30,596 bases of DNA from Tepidanaerobacter acetatoxydans_A (GCA_022840405.1 JALHJR010000029.1:1-30596), one strand, 5' to 3'; positions 1-6,982 are shown, counted from the first letter of the stretch. Translations and numbers: made by a program. The notes: generated by a model not told the origin, from the sequence alone.

Positions 1-84
1 ATGACACTCGAACTCATGCCATAACTAGAGTATACCAAGGAATAGCAATTAATATTCGTTTATTGTGGCGTGGAAACACGTGGG

Positions 85-164
85 AATTCTGAGTGCAGCA
101 AAGAATCTTATTTAATCCTTACAAAGATCCTTCACTGCACTCAGGATGACAAGTCGTTTTCAAC
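85..164. repeat. HSERSEE-type palindromic repeat, copy A
   Basis: An imperfect palindrome has arms at about 86-109 (begins ATTCTGAGTGCAGCAAAG) and 123-147 (ends CACTGCACTCAGGAT), followed by a tail ending in GTCGTTTTCAAC. A related copy lies in the opposite orientation at 2421-2502. The ATTCTGAGNGCAGCGAAGAATCT core is a sequence known to recur in many unrelated bacterial genomes, where it yields spurious HSERSEE peptides. No gene is visible in the rest of 1-371 apart from this palindrome and the MITE. Confidence 0.75.
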
Positions 165-250
165 TTCTGAATAGTAACTTTTGCTTTATCTGCTTATGAT
201 GAGGAAAATGGACGTTTTGAAATCAAAACATCCATTTATAATTCAAGGTT

Positions 251-367
251 GATTCTACCGTAGAAAGTTAATTGTAGCCTAGAAATTTCAATATATTGTT
301 TTAGATTTAATAAAAACGCTATAGGTTGACCATCAATTTGAGAAAACAGGGTTTTTACATTAGAATC
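251..367. mobile_element. MITE-like element, copy 1 (117 bp)
   Basis: The element begins GATTCTACCGTAGAAAG and ends TTTTTACATTAGAATC. Its outer 7 bp are perfect inverted repeats, and similarity between the ends extends to about 16 bp. It is flanked by the 6-bp duplication AAGGTT at 245-250 and 368-373. It differs from copy 2 at 6 of 117 positions. It holds no open frame long enough for a transposase, so it would need one in trans. It lies against the 3' end of tyrS, and the right-hand duplication shares two bases with the tyrS stop codon (372-374). Confidence 0.9.
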
Positions 368-371
368 AAGG

Positions 372-1601
372 TTATAATAGTTTTACCATATGATAAACTT
401 TTTTGCCTTTTCTAAGTAAGAGTGTTTTGTCATCATCGAAATCCTCTGCAGTAATTTTTAAATCAACGTCATCAATTCGTTGGTCTGCAACATAAATGCC
501 TCCCTGTTTAATAAGTCTTCTTCCTTCACTTTTTGAGGAAGTCAGGCCGGTAAGCATTAAAAGCTCAAGTAATTCCATACCATTGCTTAACTTTTGTGCA
601 TCTATTTCTGTTTGGGGAACTGAAGACATATCCGCACCATCCTTGAAAAGTGCTCTTGCAGCCTCTTGCGCCTTTTTGGCTTCTTCTTCGCTGTGAATCA
701 TCTTAGTAAGCTCATATGCCAGCACTTCTTTAGCCTTGTTTATTTGGGCACCTTCTAAAGAGCTGAGCCGTTTGATTTCATCCATGGGAAGGAATGTTAG
801 AAGTGACAAGCATTTCTCGACATCTCTATCGTCAATATTTCTCCAATATTGATAAAAATCATATGGGGATACCTTCTCAGGGTCCAGCCAAAGGGCTCCC
901 GCCTGAGTCTTACCCATCTTTATACCTTCGCTGGTGGTAAGAAGCGTAAATGTCATGCCATAAGCCGAATCTCCTTCCACTCTCCGGATTAAGTCAGCAC
1001 CGCTTATAATATTCGACCATTGGTCATTGCCGCCCATCTGCAATTTACAACCGTATTTCCTATACAAATGTAAGAAGTCATAAGACTGCATCAGCATATA
1101 GTTAAACTCCAAAAAGGTCAGACCTGCTTCCAGCCGTTGTTTATAACACTCAGCTGTAAGCATGCGATTTACGGAAAAATGCCGACCAACTTCACGCAGA
1201 AAATCTATATAGTTAAGTTGCATTAGCCAGTCTGCATTATTTAGCATATAGGCCTTATTATCCGAAAAATCCAGAAGTTTTTCGAACTGTTTTTTAAATT
1301 GTCTTGCATTATAATCTATTTGTTCCCGAGTTAGCATTTTGCGCATATCGGTTCTGCCTGATGGGTCACCTATCATTGCAGTGCCCCCACCCAACAAAGC
1401 TATTGGAACATGGCCGGCTCTTTGCATATGTGCCATAGCCATCATTGGAAGCAAATGACCTACGTGCAGGCTGTCGGCAGTAGGGTCAAAGCCAACATAA
1501 AAAACAACCTTTTCTTTTTCAAGAAGCTCTCTGATTTCTTCTTCATGTGTCGCCTGTTCAATAAATCCTCTTTCTTTTAGAATATCGTATACATTGTCCA
1601 T
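372..1601 (-). CDS. tyrS: Tyrosyl-tRNA synthetase
   Basis: This class I aminoacyl-tRNA synthetase activates tyrosine with ATP and charges tRNA-Tyr in the cytoplasm. The 409-residue product has the HIGH-type motif HVGH at residues 46-49, a conserved GDPSGRTDMR segment near 78-87, the tyrosine-site segment QMGGNDQWSN near 188-197, and KMGKT (KMSKS-type) at 228-232. An S4 RNA-binding domain fills about the last 65 residues. I chose the ATG at 1601 because AAGGAGG lies about 11 nt upstream. The in-frame ATG at 1628 falls at the foot of the T-box terminator and would put that Shine-Dalgarno inside the gene. Expression is controlled by the T-box leader upstream. A MITE sits right at the stop codon, and I see no separate terminator after the gene. 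Confidence 0.97.
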   Translation of the reverse strand: MDNVYDILKERGFIEQATHEEEIRELLEKEKVVFYVGFDPTADSLHVGHLLPMMAMAHMQRAGHVPIALLGGGTAMIGDPSGRTDMRKMLTREQIDYNARQFKKQFEKLLDFSDNKAYMLNNADWLMQLNYIDFLREVGRHFSVNRMLTAECYKQRLEAGLTFLEFNYMLMQSYDFLHLYRKYGCKLQMGGNDQWSNIISGADLIRRVEGDSAYGMTFTLLTTSEGIKMGKTQAGALWLDPEKVSPYDFYQYWRNIDDRDVEKCLSLLTFLPMDEIKRLSSLEGAQINKAKEVLAYELTKMIHSEEEAKKAQEAARALFKDGADMSSVPQTEIDAQKLSNGMELLELLMLTGLTSSKSEGRRLIKQGGIYVADQRIDDVDLKITAEDFDDDKTLLLRKGKKVYHMVKLL

Positions 1602-1632
1602 GTTGTAATCTTTCCTCCTTGAAATCATGTAA

Positions 1633-1869
1633 TTAAAAAGCTTCCCAGTCTTTTAAGGACGAGGAAGCTCGTGGTACCACCTTAATTCGCATTTAAAATA
1701 TTTCGTCTAAATGCCTCTTATACAGTAACGGCTTAAGCCGCTAAAGACCGAAAACTCCTGAGTGTAATTCACTTGTTTTGGCACGCATCCTTCCACCAAC
1801 CGGATTGCTCTCTTTATACTGTACCCTAAAACAGCTACTTTACTCATTCATCGCCAAAAATATTCATTT
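1633..1869 (-). promoter_or_regulatory. Tyrosine T-box riboswitch leader of tyrS
   Basis: This is a transcribed leader upstream of tyrS. Read on the minus strand, it contains the T-box sequence AAGGTGGTACCACG at 1670-1683, which pairs with the acceptor end of uncharged tRNA. The stem I distal-loop-like segment GGTTGGTGGAAGG lies near 1790-1802. GAATTACACTC contains the probable specifier codon TAC (tyrosine) at 1764-1766. A terminator follows directly. Known T-boxes read through when tRNA-Tyr is uncharged; the match of specifier to downstream gene supports the assignment. Confidence 0.93.
1634..1668 (-). terminator. T-box-controlled intrinsic terminator
   Basis: On the minus strand the arms are GCTTCCTCGTC (1658-1668) and GACTGGGAAGC (1640-1650), with one mismatch and one G-T pair, around a short A-rich loop and followed by five T. 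It lies between the T-box sequence and the tyrS ribosome-binding site. The T-box sequence would form the competing antiterminator. Confidence 0.88.
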
Positions 1870-1904
1870 ATACTATACTAACACAACCATTAATACAATT
1901 TCAA
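1870..1904 (-). promoter_or_regulatory. Candidate sigma-A promoter of the tyrS leader
   Basis: On the minus strand, TTGTAT (1893-1898) is followed after 17 nt by TAGTAT (1870-1875). An alternative register is TTGAAA (1899-1904), 18 nt, TAGTAT (1875-1880). Either places transcription start just before the T-box leader. Two near-equal registers mean the exact start is uncertain. Confidence 0.55.
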
Positions 1905-1980
1905 GTGCTGACTTTAACATACGTGTCGTGCATGTCCTAGACCGCCCTGCAAGAAGGGTTACTTTTTTTATCTTGCACAG

Positions 1981-2295
1981 TTAAATTTCTGCATCATTTT
2001 CCTCTTTTAATTGCTTTTCATCCAGCTGTTTTTTCATCTTATCAATAATTTGTTCATAATCTTTTATCGTTCTTGCCTGTTTTTTTATTTGTTGATTCAT
2101 TTTGAAACTTTTAACAAAACCAAATACCATTATAACCAGTGCTCCAAGCATTGCTGAGCCGATTATCACTAAGGCCTGTGAGGTTGCAAATTCGCCCAGA
2201 AACGGAAATCGAATAATAACCTCAGAGGAATTCCACAGTGCAAAAATGGCTACAAAAAATGCAAAAATTAGCCCACTAATTAAATAAAATTGCAT
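1981..2295 (-). CDS. LapA-domain (DUF1049-type) small membrane protein
   Basis: A 104-residue protein with two hydrophobic segments, about residues 2-20 and 40-65, the latter containing VIIGSAMLGALVIMVFGF. A charged, lysine-rich coiled-coil tail runs to the C-terminus. The layout (short N-terminal helix, NSSEVIIRFPF loop, second helix, cytosolic coil) is typical of LapA/YtxH-like lipopolysaccharide-assembly A domain proteins, a family of poorly defined envelope function. The start ATG has GGGGGG about 7 nt upstream. It stands alone between repeat-rich DNA and the tyrS leader. I assign the family but not a function in this organism. Confidence 0.78.
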   Translation of the reverse strand: MQFYLISGLIFAFFVAIFALWNSSEVIIRFPFLGEFATSQALVIIGSAMLGALVIMVFGFVKSFKMNQQIKKQARTIKDYEQIIDKMKKQLDEKQLKEENDAEI

Positions 2296-2420
2296 TTTGA
2301 TTGCCCCCCATTACTATAAATAATTATAATCGATTTTGATACAGAAAGCTATACCGTTAAAAATCAAGGCATTCTTCCTTGAAATTAGACCTGCTGTTCT
2401 AAAATTGTTACTACCCAGAG

Positions 2421-2502
2421 GTTGAAAACGACTTGTCGACTGAACATAGTAAAGGACCTTTATAAGAAGTAAATAAGATTCTTCGCTGCGCTCAGAATGA
2501 CA
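2421..2502. repeat. HSERSEE-type palindromic repeat, copy B
   Basis: The reverse complement of copy A (85-164), matching roughly five sixths of positions and sharing the end GTCGTTTTCAAC and the core GCAGCGAAGAATCTTATTTA. One palindrome arm is well kept (CGCTGCGCTCAGAATGAC side). The other has diverged, so this copy folds less well than copy A. Confidence 0.7.
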
Positions 2503-2790
2503 GCAGTAGTATGTAGCAGAATAAAAGAAGTCTATATAAGCATGAAGGAAGTATAACAGAATGACAGCAGTATGCAGTATATAGGGAAATGACACAGTAG
2601 ATAGTAAAACAACAGTTGTATATAGCAAGATGACAACAGTGATTCTACCGTAGAAAGTGAATTATAGCCCAGAAATGTCAATATATTGTTTTAGATTTAA
2701 TAAAAACGCTATATGTTGACCATCAATTTGAGCAAACAGGGTTTTTACATTAGAATCAACAGTATATAGTAAAATGGCAGACCTCTAGAT
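2495..2790. repeat. Decayed short tandem repeats, split by a MITE
   Basis: Degenerate units begin near 2497, 2564, 2588 and 2629 with the shared core AATGACA(G)CAGTATATAG and variable tails. The last unit is interrupted by MITE copy 2 and resumes after 2763 as TATATAGTAAAATGGCAG. Removing the MITE and one duplication restores a continuous unit. Between lapA and fabZ (2296-2809) I see no credible gene; an open frame there is the spurious product of the palindrome. Confidence 0.45.
2641..2757. mobile_element. MITE-like element, copy 2 (117 bp)
   Basis: Same orientation and ends as copy 1, flanked by the perfect 6-bp duplication AACAGT at 2635-2640 and 2758-2763. It is inserted in the decayed tandem-repeat tract 52 nt downstream of the fabZ stop. 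An internal inverted pair (GTCAATATA near 2678 and TATATGTTGAC near 2711) suggests that the whole element can fold. Confidence 0.9.
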
Positions 2791-2809
2791 AGTTACCTGA
2801 GATTTAATC

Positions 2810-3238
2810 TTACAGGCTTGATATCGCAAACATCAATTCACCTTCGGCGGCTATTTCACCATCTACCGTTGCTTTAGCTTTGCCTTTTCCGATAGGACCT
2901 TTTATTTTCGTAAGTTCTACTTCCAGTCGCAACTGGTCACCCGGTATTACCGGATGCTTGAATCTCATACCATCAATACCTGCAAAAAGTGCTATCTTAT
3001 TACGATTGTTTTCAGAACTTAGAATCGCACAGGCTCCAACTTGAGCCAAGGCTTCCACTATTAATACTCCGGGCATGATGGGTTTTTCCGGAAAATGCCC
3101 CTGGAAAAATTCTTCATTAGCAGAAACATTTTTAACGCCCACTGCCCTCTTTCCTTCCTCTAATTCCAGTATTCGATCCACCAATAATAACGGATACCTG
3201 TGTGGTATTATTTTTTTTATTTCTTCGATACCAAGCAT
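2810..3238 (-). CDS. fabZ: 3-hydroxyacyl-[acyl-carrier-protein] dehydratase
   Basis: A hot-dog-fold enzyme that removes water from 3-hydroxyacyl-ACP to give trans-2-enoyl-ACP in type II fatty acid synthesis. The 142-residue protein has the early IPHRYP motif (11-16) and the active-site segment GHFPEKPIMPGVLIVEALAQ, with catalytic His48 and Glu62. I prefer the ATG at 3238, which gives the usual MLGIEEIKKIIPHRYP-like N-terminus and has AAGG about 9 nt upstream. The ATG at 3247 abuts that site. It follows the flagellar rod genes, as ywpB does after flhP in Bacillus subtilis. MITE copies lie on both sides, about 28 nt 5' and 52 nt 3'. Confidence 0.96.
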   Translation of the reverse strand: MLGIEEIKKIIPHRYPLLLVDRILELEEGKRAVGVKNVSANEEFFQGHFPEKPIMPGVLIVEALAQVGACAILSSENNRNKIALFAGIDGMRFKHPVIPGDQLRLEVELTKIKGPIGKGKAKATVDGEIAAEGELMFAISSL

Positions 3239-3266
3239 AAAAGCCATCCTTTTTAAATAATATTTG

Positions 3267-3382
3267 ATTCTACCGTAGAAAGTGAATTTTAGCCCAGAAA
3301 TGTCAATACATTGTTTTAGATTTAATAAAAATGCTATACATCGACCCTCAATTTGAGAAAACAGGGTTTTTGCATTAGAATC
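3267..3382. mobile_element. MITE-like element, copy 3 (116 bp)
   Basis: Same orientation as the other copies, with ends GATTCTACCG and ATTAGAATC, flanked by the 6-bp duplication ATATTT at 3261-3266 and 3383-3388. Relative to copy 2 it has about nine substitutions and a 1-bp deletion near 3300, making it one of the more diverged copies. It separates fabZ from the flagellar genes and makes up most of the sequence just upstream of the fabZ ribosome-binding site. Confidence 0.9.
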
Positions 3383-3506
3383 ATATTTGGCTTAAAAACA
3401 ATTTTTTTAGATTCAAAGTATATATAAATACAATTTATAAACAAAGGATTGCATCCTTCAATTTTAGAGAAATCGATGATGGAAAATTACCTATTTTAAA
3501 TCAATT

Positions 3507-3528
3507 ATGGACGAATCGTAAAGTCCAT
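3507..3528 (-). terminator. Weak hairpin after flgJ-like gene
   Basis: A 6-bp inverted repeat ATGGAC/GTCCAT with a 10-nt loop lies 24 nt after the flgJ-like stop. The sequence beyond it on the minus strand is AT-rich but has no clean T run, so termination here is tentative. Confidence 0.3.
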
Positions 3529-3552
3529 CCCCTTTATATTTAATAAATTTTC

Positions 3553-3858
3553 TTAAATATATTTTGAAAGCTGTTCATAAAGCTGCTGTGCCAAACCGAT
3601 TCCTCCGTTTTGAGAAATTTCTTCAGCTAGGGCTTCATCATGCATAGATTGTATAATATCAAAAGTTACACCTTTTTCAAACATGCCCCCATCTGGTATT
3701 GTATCCCTCATGGATTTTAGCATATAATTTAAAAAGATGGATTCAAATTGCTGACAAACCTCTTTTAATTCTGTTTCATTTTTGTTTTCGCTTTTTAAAG
3801 AATGCATCTTAAACTGGGATATAGGAATAAAATCAATTCTACTGTCTATTATTTCCAT
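3553..3858 (-). CDS. flgJ: Flagellar rod-binding protein, FlgJ N-terminal type
   Basis: A 101-residue protein matching the rod-binding domain of FlgJ. It carries CQQFESIFLNYMLKSMRDT, then PDGGMFEKG and the C-terminal NGGIGLAQQLYEQL segment. The muramidase domain of enterobacterial FlgJ is absent, as is usual in Clostridia and Bacilli, so this protein would act as a rod assembly or capping factor and not as a peptidoglycan hydrolase. The start ATG has GGGGGAT about 7 nt upstream. It lies 11 nt after the flgG-like gene and is the last of three rod genes in the operon. Confidence 0.88.
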   Translation of the reverse strand: MEIIDSRIDFIPISQFKMHSLKSENKNETELKEVCQQFESIFLNYMLKSMRDTIPDGGMFEKGVTFDIIQSMHDEALAEEISQNGGIGLAQQLYEQLSKYI

Positions 3859-3869
3859 AATTCATCCCC

Positions 3870-4682
3870 CTAACGCCTGAGATTATTGGCCTGAGCCAGC
3901 ATTTCATCAGATGCCTGGACGGCTTTGGTATTTACTTCATAGGCTCTCTGGGCAATGATAAGGTTTACCATTTCTTCCACTACCTGAACATTGGACATCT
4001 CCAAAAATCCTTGTAGCAATGTACCATATCCTGGATCTGATACATCTTCCATTGGCACATATTCTCCGGAAGCTTCAGTTGCCTCAAAGAGATTGTTGCC
4101 GATAGCCAAAAGTCCCTGTGGATTTAAGAATTTAACAATCCCTATTTGACCTAGTTCTTCTATTGTCCCATCTTCATCCTGTCCTGTAATCAAACCATCT
4201 GATGAAATACTAATATCAGTATATTCCTCAGGAATGGTTATATAGCTTTCGTCTCCACTTAGAACATAATATCCTTCCGATGTAACTAAATTTCTGTCGG
4301 TTCCATCCAAGGATACTTTAAATGAACCATCTCTGGTAAAAGCCAGATTGCCGTCGGGTCTTTCTACCATGAAAAACCCTGCTCCTTCAATGGCTACATC
4401 AAATGTATTGCTAGTAAGCTGAAGATTGCCTTCGGTAAAATCCCGGCCGGTAGCCGAAGGTCTAACTCCATGACCTACTTGAATTCCCACTGGTGCTGCT
4501 GCTCCTGGAAGCAGCTCGGGACTGTCCGGCCGCTGAAGTGTTTCATATAGTAAATCTTTAAATTCTGCACGGCTTTTTTTAAAGCCCGCTGTGTTTACAT
4601 TGGCCAAATTGTTTGACGTAATATCCATATTCAATTGTTGTGCCTGCATACCAGAACTAGCACTCCACAGTGCACGCATCAT
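3870..4682 (-). CDS. flgG: Flagellar basal-body rod protein, FlgG family
   Basis: A distal-rod protein of 270 residues. The N-terminal rod signature ALWSASSGMQAQQLNMDITS is followed by NNLANVNTAGFKKSRAEF. A middle D1/beta region holds GAGFFMVERPDG and RDGSFKVSLDG, and the C-terminus has SNVQVVEEMVNLIIAQRAYE, the helix that packs in the rod. Adjacent ATG codons at 4682 and 4679 both fit GGAGGAG upstream, so the start is uncertain by one codon. It follows the flgF-like gene after 79 nt. The pair corresponds in place to B. subtilis flhO-flhP behind mbl, outside the main fla/che operon. Confidence 0.93.
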   Translation of the reverse strand: MMRALWSASSGMQAQQLNMDITSNNLANVNTAGFKKSRAEFKDLLYETLQRPDSPELLPGAAAPVGIQVGHGVRPSATGRDFTEGNLQLTSNTFDVAIEGAGFFMVERPDGNLAFTRDGSFKVSLDGTDRNLVTSEGYYVLSGDESYITIPEEYTDISISSDGLITGQDEDGTIEELGQIGIVKFLNPQGLLAIGNNLFEATEASGEYVPMEDVSDPGYGTLLQGFLEMSNVQVVEEMVNLIIAQRAYEVNTKAVQASDEMLAQANNLRR

Positions 4683-4761
4683 AGTTTACTCCTCCTTATA
4701 TTATCACTGCTTCAGTCAGTCGGCAGTGGAGGGCCTCTGAGTATTCAGTCCGGCCCCAAAA

Positions 4762-5529
4762 TTATATACTTGCTATATCATTTACAGCTCTGCCAAGAGT
4801 TTCATCATGAGTTTGTATTACTTTCTGGCTGGCTTCATACGCTCTAAAGGCTGTTATTAAATCAACCATTTCTGAAATCGTGTTGGTATTTGACCCCTCT
4901 AAAGCACCTTGAATCACTTCGGCATCAGTCGGAACCGTTGGTGCTTGGGAGTTATATAAATTATTGCCTTGTTTTACCATCTGCCCTTGGTCGGCAAAAT
5001 TTACTATTTCAAACCTGTCCACAAATTGACCGCTTACAGTCACTTCTCCTTGTTGACTTATTACAACATCACCTTCCTGAGGCAACAGCATCGGTCCATT
5101 CTCACCCAGAACATAATAACCGTCTCTTGTAACAATATATCCATCCCGGTCTATGGTAAAACTGCCGTCTCTTGTATACCTTATGCCCTCGGGAGTCTGA
5201 ACCTCAAAAAAGCCTTCCCCTCTCAAGGCAATATCTAGTGGATTTGACGTTGTTTTTATAGCACCTTGGGAAAAATCCGTATTTATTTCATCCAAAACTA
5301 CTCCGGTACCCAGCATGCCAATGAAAGGCCTCGGATCTATAACCCGATCAAGGCCGACAGTTACCGGATCATCAAACCGATGAATATTCATCTCTGGAAA
5401 AGCTCTGAAAATTGCCCTGTCTTTCTTAAACCCAGAAGTATTTACATTGGCAAGGTTGTTTGAAATGACATCAGTTCTGCTCATTTCAGACAGCATTCCT
5501 GAAGCTCCTGTATAAAGACCTCTTATCAA
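4762..5529 (-). CDS. flgF: Flagellar basal-body rod protein, FlgF/FlgG family (FlhO-like)
   Basis: A 255-residue rod protein starting MIRGLYTGASGMLSEMSRTD, then NNLANVNTSGFKKDRAIF. A central GEGFFEVQTPEG/RDGSFTIDRDG segment follows, and a C-terminal SNTNTISEMVDLITAFRAYE helix. The start is TTG, fixed by GGAGGTGAT 7 nt upstream. It lies 30 nt after mbl and ahead of the flgG-like gene, matching the flhO position in Bacillus. FlgF and FlgG are close paralogues; the order and shorter length favour the FlgF-like role, but the exact rod position is an inference. Confidence 0.9.
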   Translation of the reverse strand: MIRGLYTGASGMLSEMSRTDVISNNLANVNTSGFKKDRAIFRAFPEMNIHRFDDPVTVGLDRVIDPRPFIGMLGTGVVLDEINTDFSQGAIKTTSNPLDIALRGEGFFEVQTPEGIRYTRDGSFTIDRDGYIVTRDGYYVLGENGPMLLPQEGDVVISQQGEVTVSGQFVDRFEIVNFADQGQMVKQGNNLYNSQAPTVPTDAEVIQGALEGSNTNTISEMVDLITAFRAYEASQKVIQTHDETLGRAVNDIASI

Positions 5530-5559
5530 TTTTAATCACCTCCTTCTTAAAGAAATGGT

Positions 5560-6564
5560 TTACTTGGTAAAAACAGCATTAGGACCAAGTATGTCCAAAT
5601 TTTCTAAAGCTTTACCGGCTCCAATAGCCACGGCAGAAATTGCCTCTTCTGCAATTATAACCGGAATACCGGTTCTTCTGCAAATTAACTTGTCCATGCC
5701 TTTAAGCAGCGAACCGCCGCCGGTCATTACTATACCCTTTTCACTGATATCAGATGCTAGTTCCGGCGGAGTTTTTTCCAAAACACTATATATAGTATTT
5801 ACAATCTGTTCTACAGTTTCTTGAAGTGCTTCACAGGTCTGGCCTGCAGTAATGGTGACGTTTTGAGGAAGTCCGCTAATTAGGCTTCGGCCTCTTACTT
5901 CCATCGAAACAGCCTTGTCTTCATCACTTTCGGGAAAAACATCAGCTACGTTAATCTTAACCTCTTCAGCGGATCTTTCCCCAATCATAAGATTAAATTC
6001 TTTCTTTACAAACCTCACAATAGCATCATCAAATTTATCGCCGGCAACTCTTAAAGACTCACCGCAGACAATGCCTCCCAGGGACATAACTGCAATATCC
6101 GTGGTGCCGCCTCCGATATCAACAACCATGCTTCCAAAGGGTTTTGAAATATCCAAGCCGGCACCTATAGCAGCTGCTATAGGTTCTTCTATTAAATATG
6201 TTTGTCTGGCTCCCGCCGCATTAGCAGCCTCAATAACCGCTCTTTTTTCAACAGTTGTAATAACTGCCGGAACACATATCATCATCCTCGGCCGAAAAAT
6301 TCTGCTGTGTGCAATTTTGTTCAAAAAATACTTAAGCATGATTTCCGTTGTGGAATAATCCGCAATAACGCCTTCCTTCAGCGGACGTATAGCCACTATA
6401 TTTCCTGGAGTACGCCCTATCATTCTTCGGGCTTCCTCTCCTACAGCCAACATCTTGCCGGTGGATCTATCCATAGCAACTACAGAGGGTTCTTGAAGTA
6501 CAATTCCTTTTCCCTTAACATAAACCAAAATTGAAGCGGTTCCTAAATCAATACCTATATCCAT
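5560..6564 (-). CDS. mbl: MreB-family actin homologue (Mbl-like)
   Basis: A cytoskeletal ATPase that forms membrane-bound filaments guiding sidewall peptidoglycan synthesis. The 334-residue product has the phosphate-1 loop DIGIDLGTAS at the N-terminus, GEEARRMIGRTPGNIVAIRP, the phosphate-2 loop VVDIGGGTTDIAV and the adenosine motif GIVMTGGGSLLKGMD. The ATG at 6564 is the natural start. AGGAGG lies 13 nt upstream, rather far, but no other start codon lies between. A GTG at 6597 would place the Shine-Dalgarno inside the gene. Position behind spoIIID and ahead of rod genes matches B. subtilis mbl. MreB and Mbl cannot be separated by sequence alone; context supports Mbl. Confidence 0.94.
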   Translation of the reverse strand: MDIGIDLGTASILVYVKGKGIVLQEPSVVAMDRSTGKMLAVGEEARRMIGRTPGNIVAIRPLKEGVIADYSTTEIMLKYFLNKIAHSRIFRPRMMICVPAVITTVEKRAVIEAANAAGARQTYLIEEPIAAAIGAGLDISKPFGSMVVDIGGGTTDIAVMSLGGIVCGESLRVAGDKFDDAIVRFVKKEFNLMIGERSAEEVKINVADVFPESDEDKAVSMEVRGRSLISGLPQNVTITAGQTCEALQETVEQIVNTIYSVLEKTPPELASDISEKGIVMTGGGSLLKGMDKLICRRTGIPVIIAEEAISAVAIGAGKALENLDILGPNAVFTK

Positions 6565-6647
6565 GAAAGTTTCGTTGCCTCCTGTCAAATTTAACACATT
6601 TAGGAATTAATTCTACATTTTTTTCAAAAATCCTCTTTTATTCTTGT

Positions 6648-6896
6648 TTAAAGATGTATGTATTTTTCTCTTGTAGCTCTTCCACCTCTAATATGCCGTT
6701 CGGCTTTATTAAATTCCAGCACTTCTCTTACCTCGATTGCTTTTTGCGGATTTATCTCCAATAATCTTTCGGTCATATCCTTGTGCACCGTACTTTTCGA
6801 TACGCCAAAAACTTTGGCGGCTTGTCTGACGGTAGCTTTAGTATCAATAATGTAATCTGCAATTTCTAGGATTCGCTCCCTCATATAATCTTTCAC
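6648..6896 (-). CDS. spoIIID: Stage III sporulation transcriptional regulator SpoIIID
   Basis: A small DNA-binding protein that switches genes on and off in the mother cell during sigma-E activity. The 82-residue product has the helix-turn-helix segment VRQAAKVFGVSKSTVHKDMT and a basic C-terminal RHIRGGRATREKY helix, both diagnostic of SpoIIID. I chose the GTG at 6896 because GGGGG lies about 7 nt upstream and the resulting N-terminus (KDYMRERI) aligns with the known B. subtilis start. A TTG at 6917 lies before the Shine-Dalgarno. It sits between spoIIQ and mbl as in Bacillus. Confidence 0.96.
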   Translation of the reverse strand: MKDYMRERILEIADYIIDTKATVRQAAKVFGVSKSTVHKDMTERLLEINPQKAIEVREVLEFNKAERHIRGGRATREKYIHL

Positions 6897-6959
6897 GGCA
6901 GTTCCCCCTTCAAGCAAGTTTAATAAATATATATGATGTAAAGTAGCTTTATAGAAGAT

Positions 6960-6982
6960 AAAAAAGCAAAGTATGCTTTTTT
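6960..6982. other. AT-rich hairpin upstream of spoIIID
   Basis: A perfect 9-bp inverted repeat (AAAAAAGCA / TGCTTTTTT) around AAGTA lies in the spoIIQ-spoIIID gap, about 64 nt before the spoIIID start. It could be a second, weak terminator after spoIIQ or an operator; nothing here decides. Confidence 0.4.

Noticed and set aside
1602..1628. Upstream ATG of tyrS at 1628
   Set aside because: It lies between the T-box terminator and the AAGGAGG site, which fits the ATG at 1601.
2314..2628. Open frame of 104 codons containing HSERSEES
   Set aside because: It is read through the palindromic repeat and decayed tandem repeats; such HSERSEE peptides are known artefacts and no ribosome-binding site or family supports a gene.
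2660..2690. TTGACA and TATAAT inside the MITE (minus strand)
   Set aside because: The spacing is only 9 nt in copy 2 and the -10 is changed to TAAAAT in copy 3, so it is not a normal promoter.
4683..4761. Short inverted repeats (CACTGC/GCAGTG and GGGGCC/GGCCC) between the flgF- and flgG-like genes
   Set aside because: The stems are 5-6 bp without a T run; an operon-internal terminator is not supported.
5915..6358. Long plus-strand open frames opposite mbl, murA, wecA and others
   Set aside because: They lie antisense to well-identified genes, are low in complexity (Ser, Ile, Ala-rich), and lack family motifs or ribosome-binding sites.
6928..6955. Possible sigma-E promoter before spoIIID (TCTATAA-N13-CATATATA)
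   Set aside because: The -35 element fits the sigma-E pattern poorly; AT-rich sequence gives such matches by chance.
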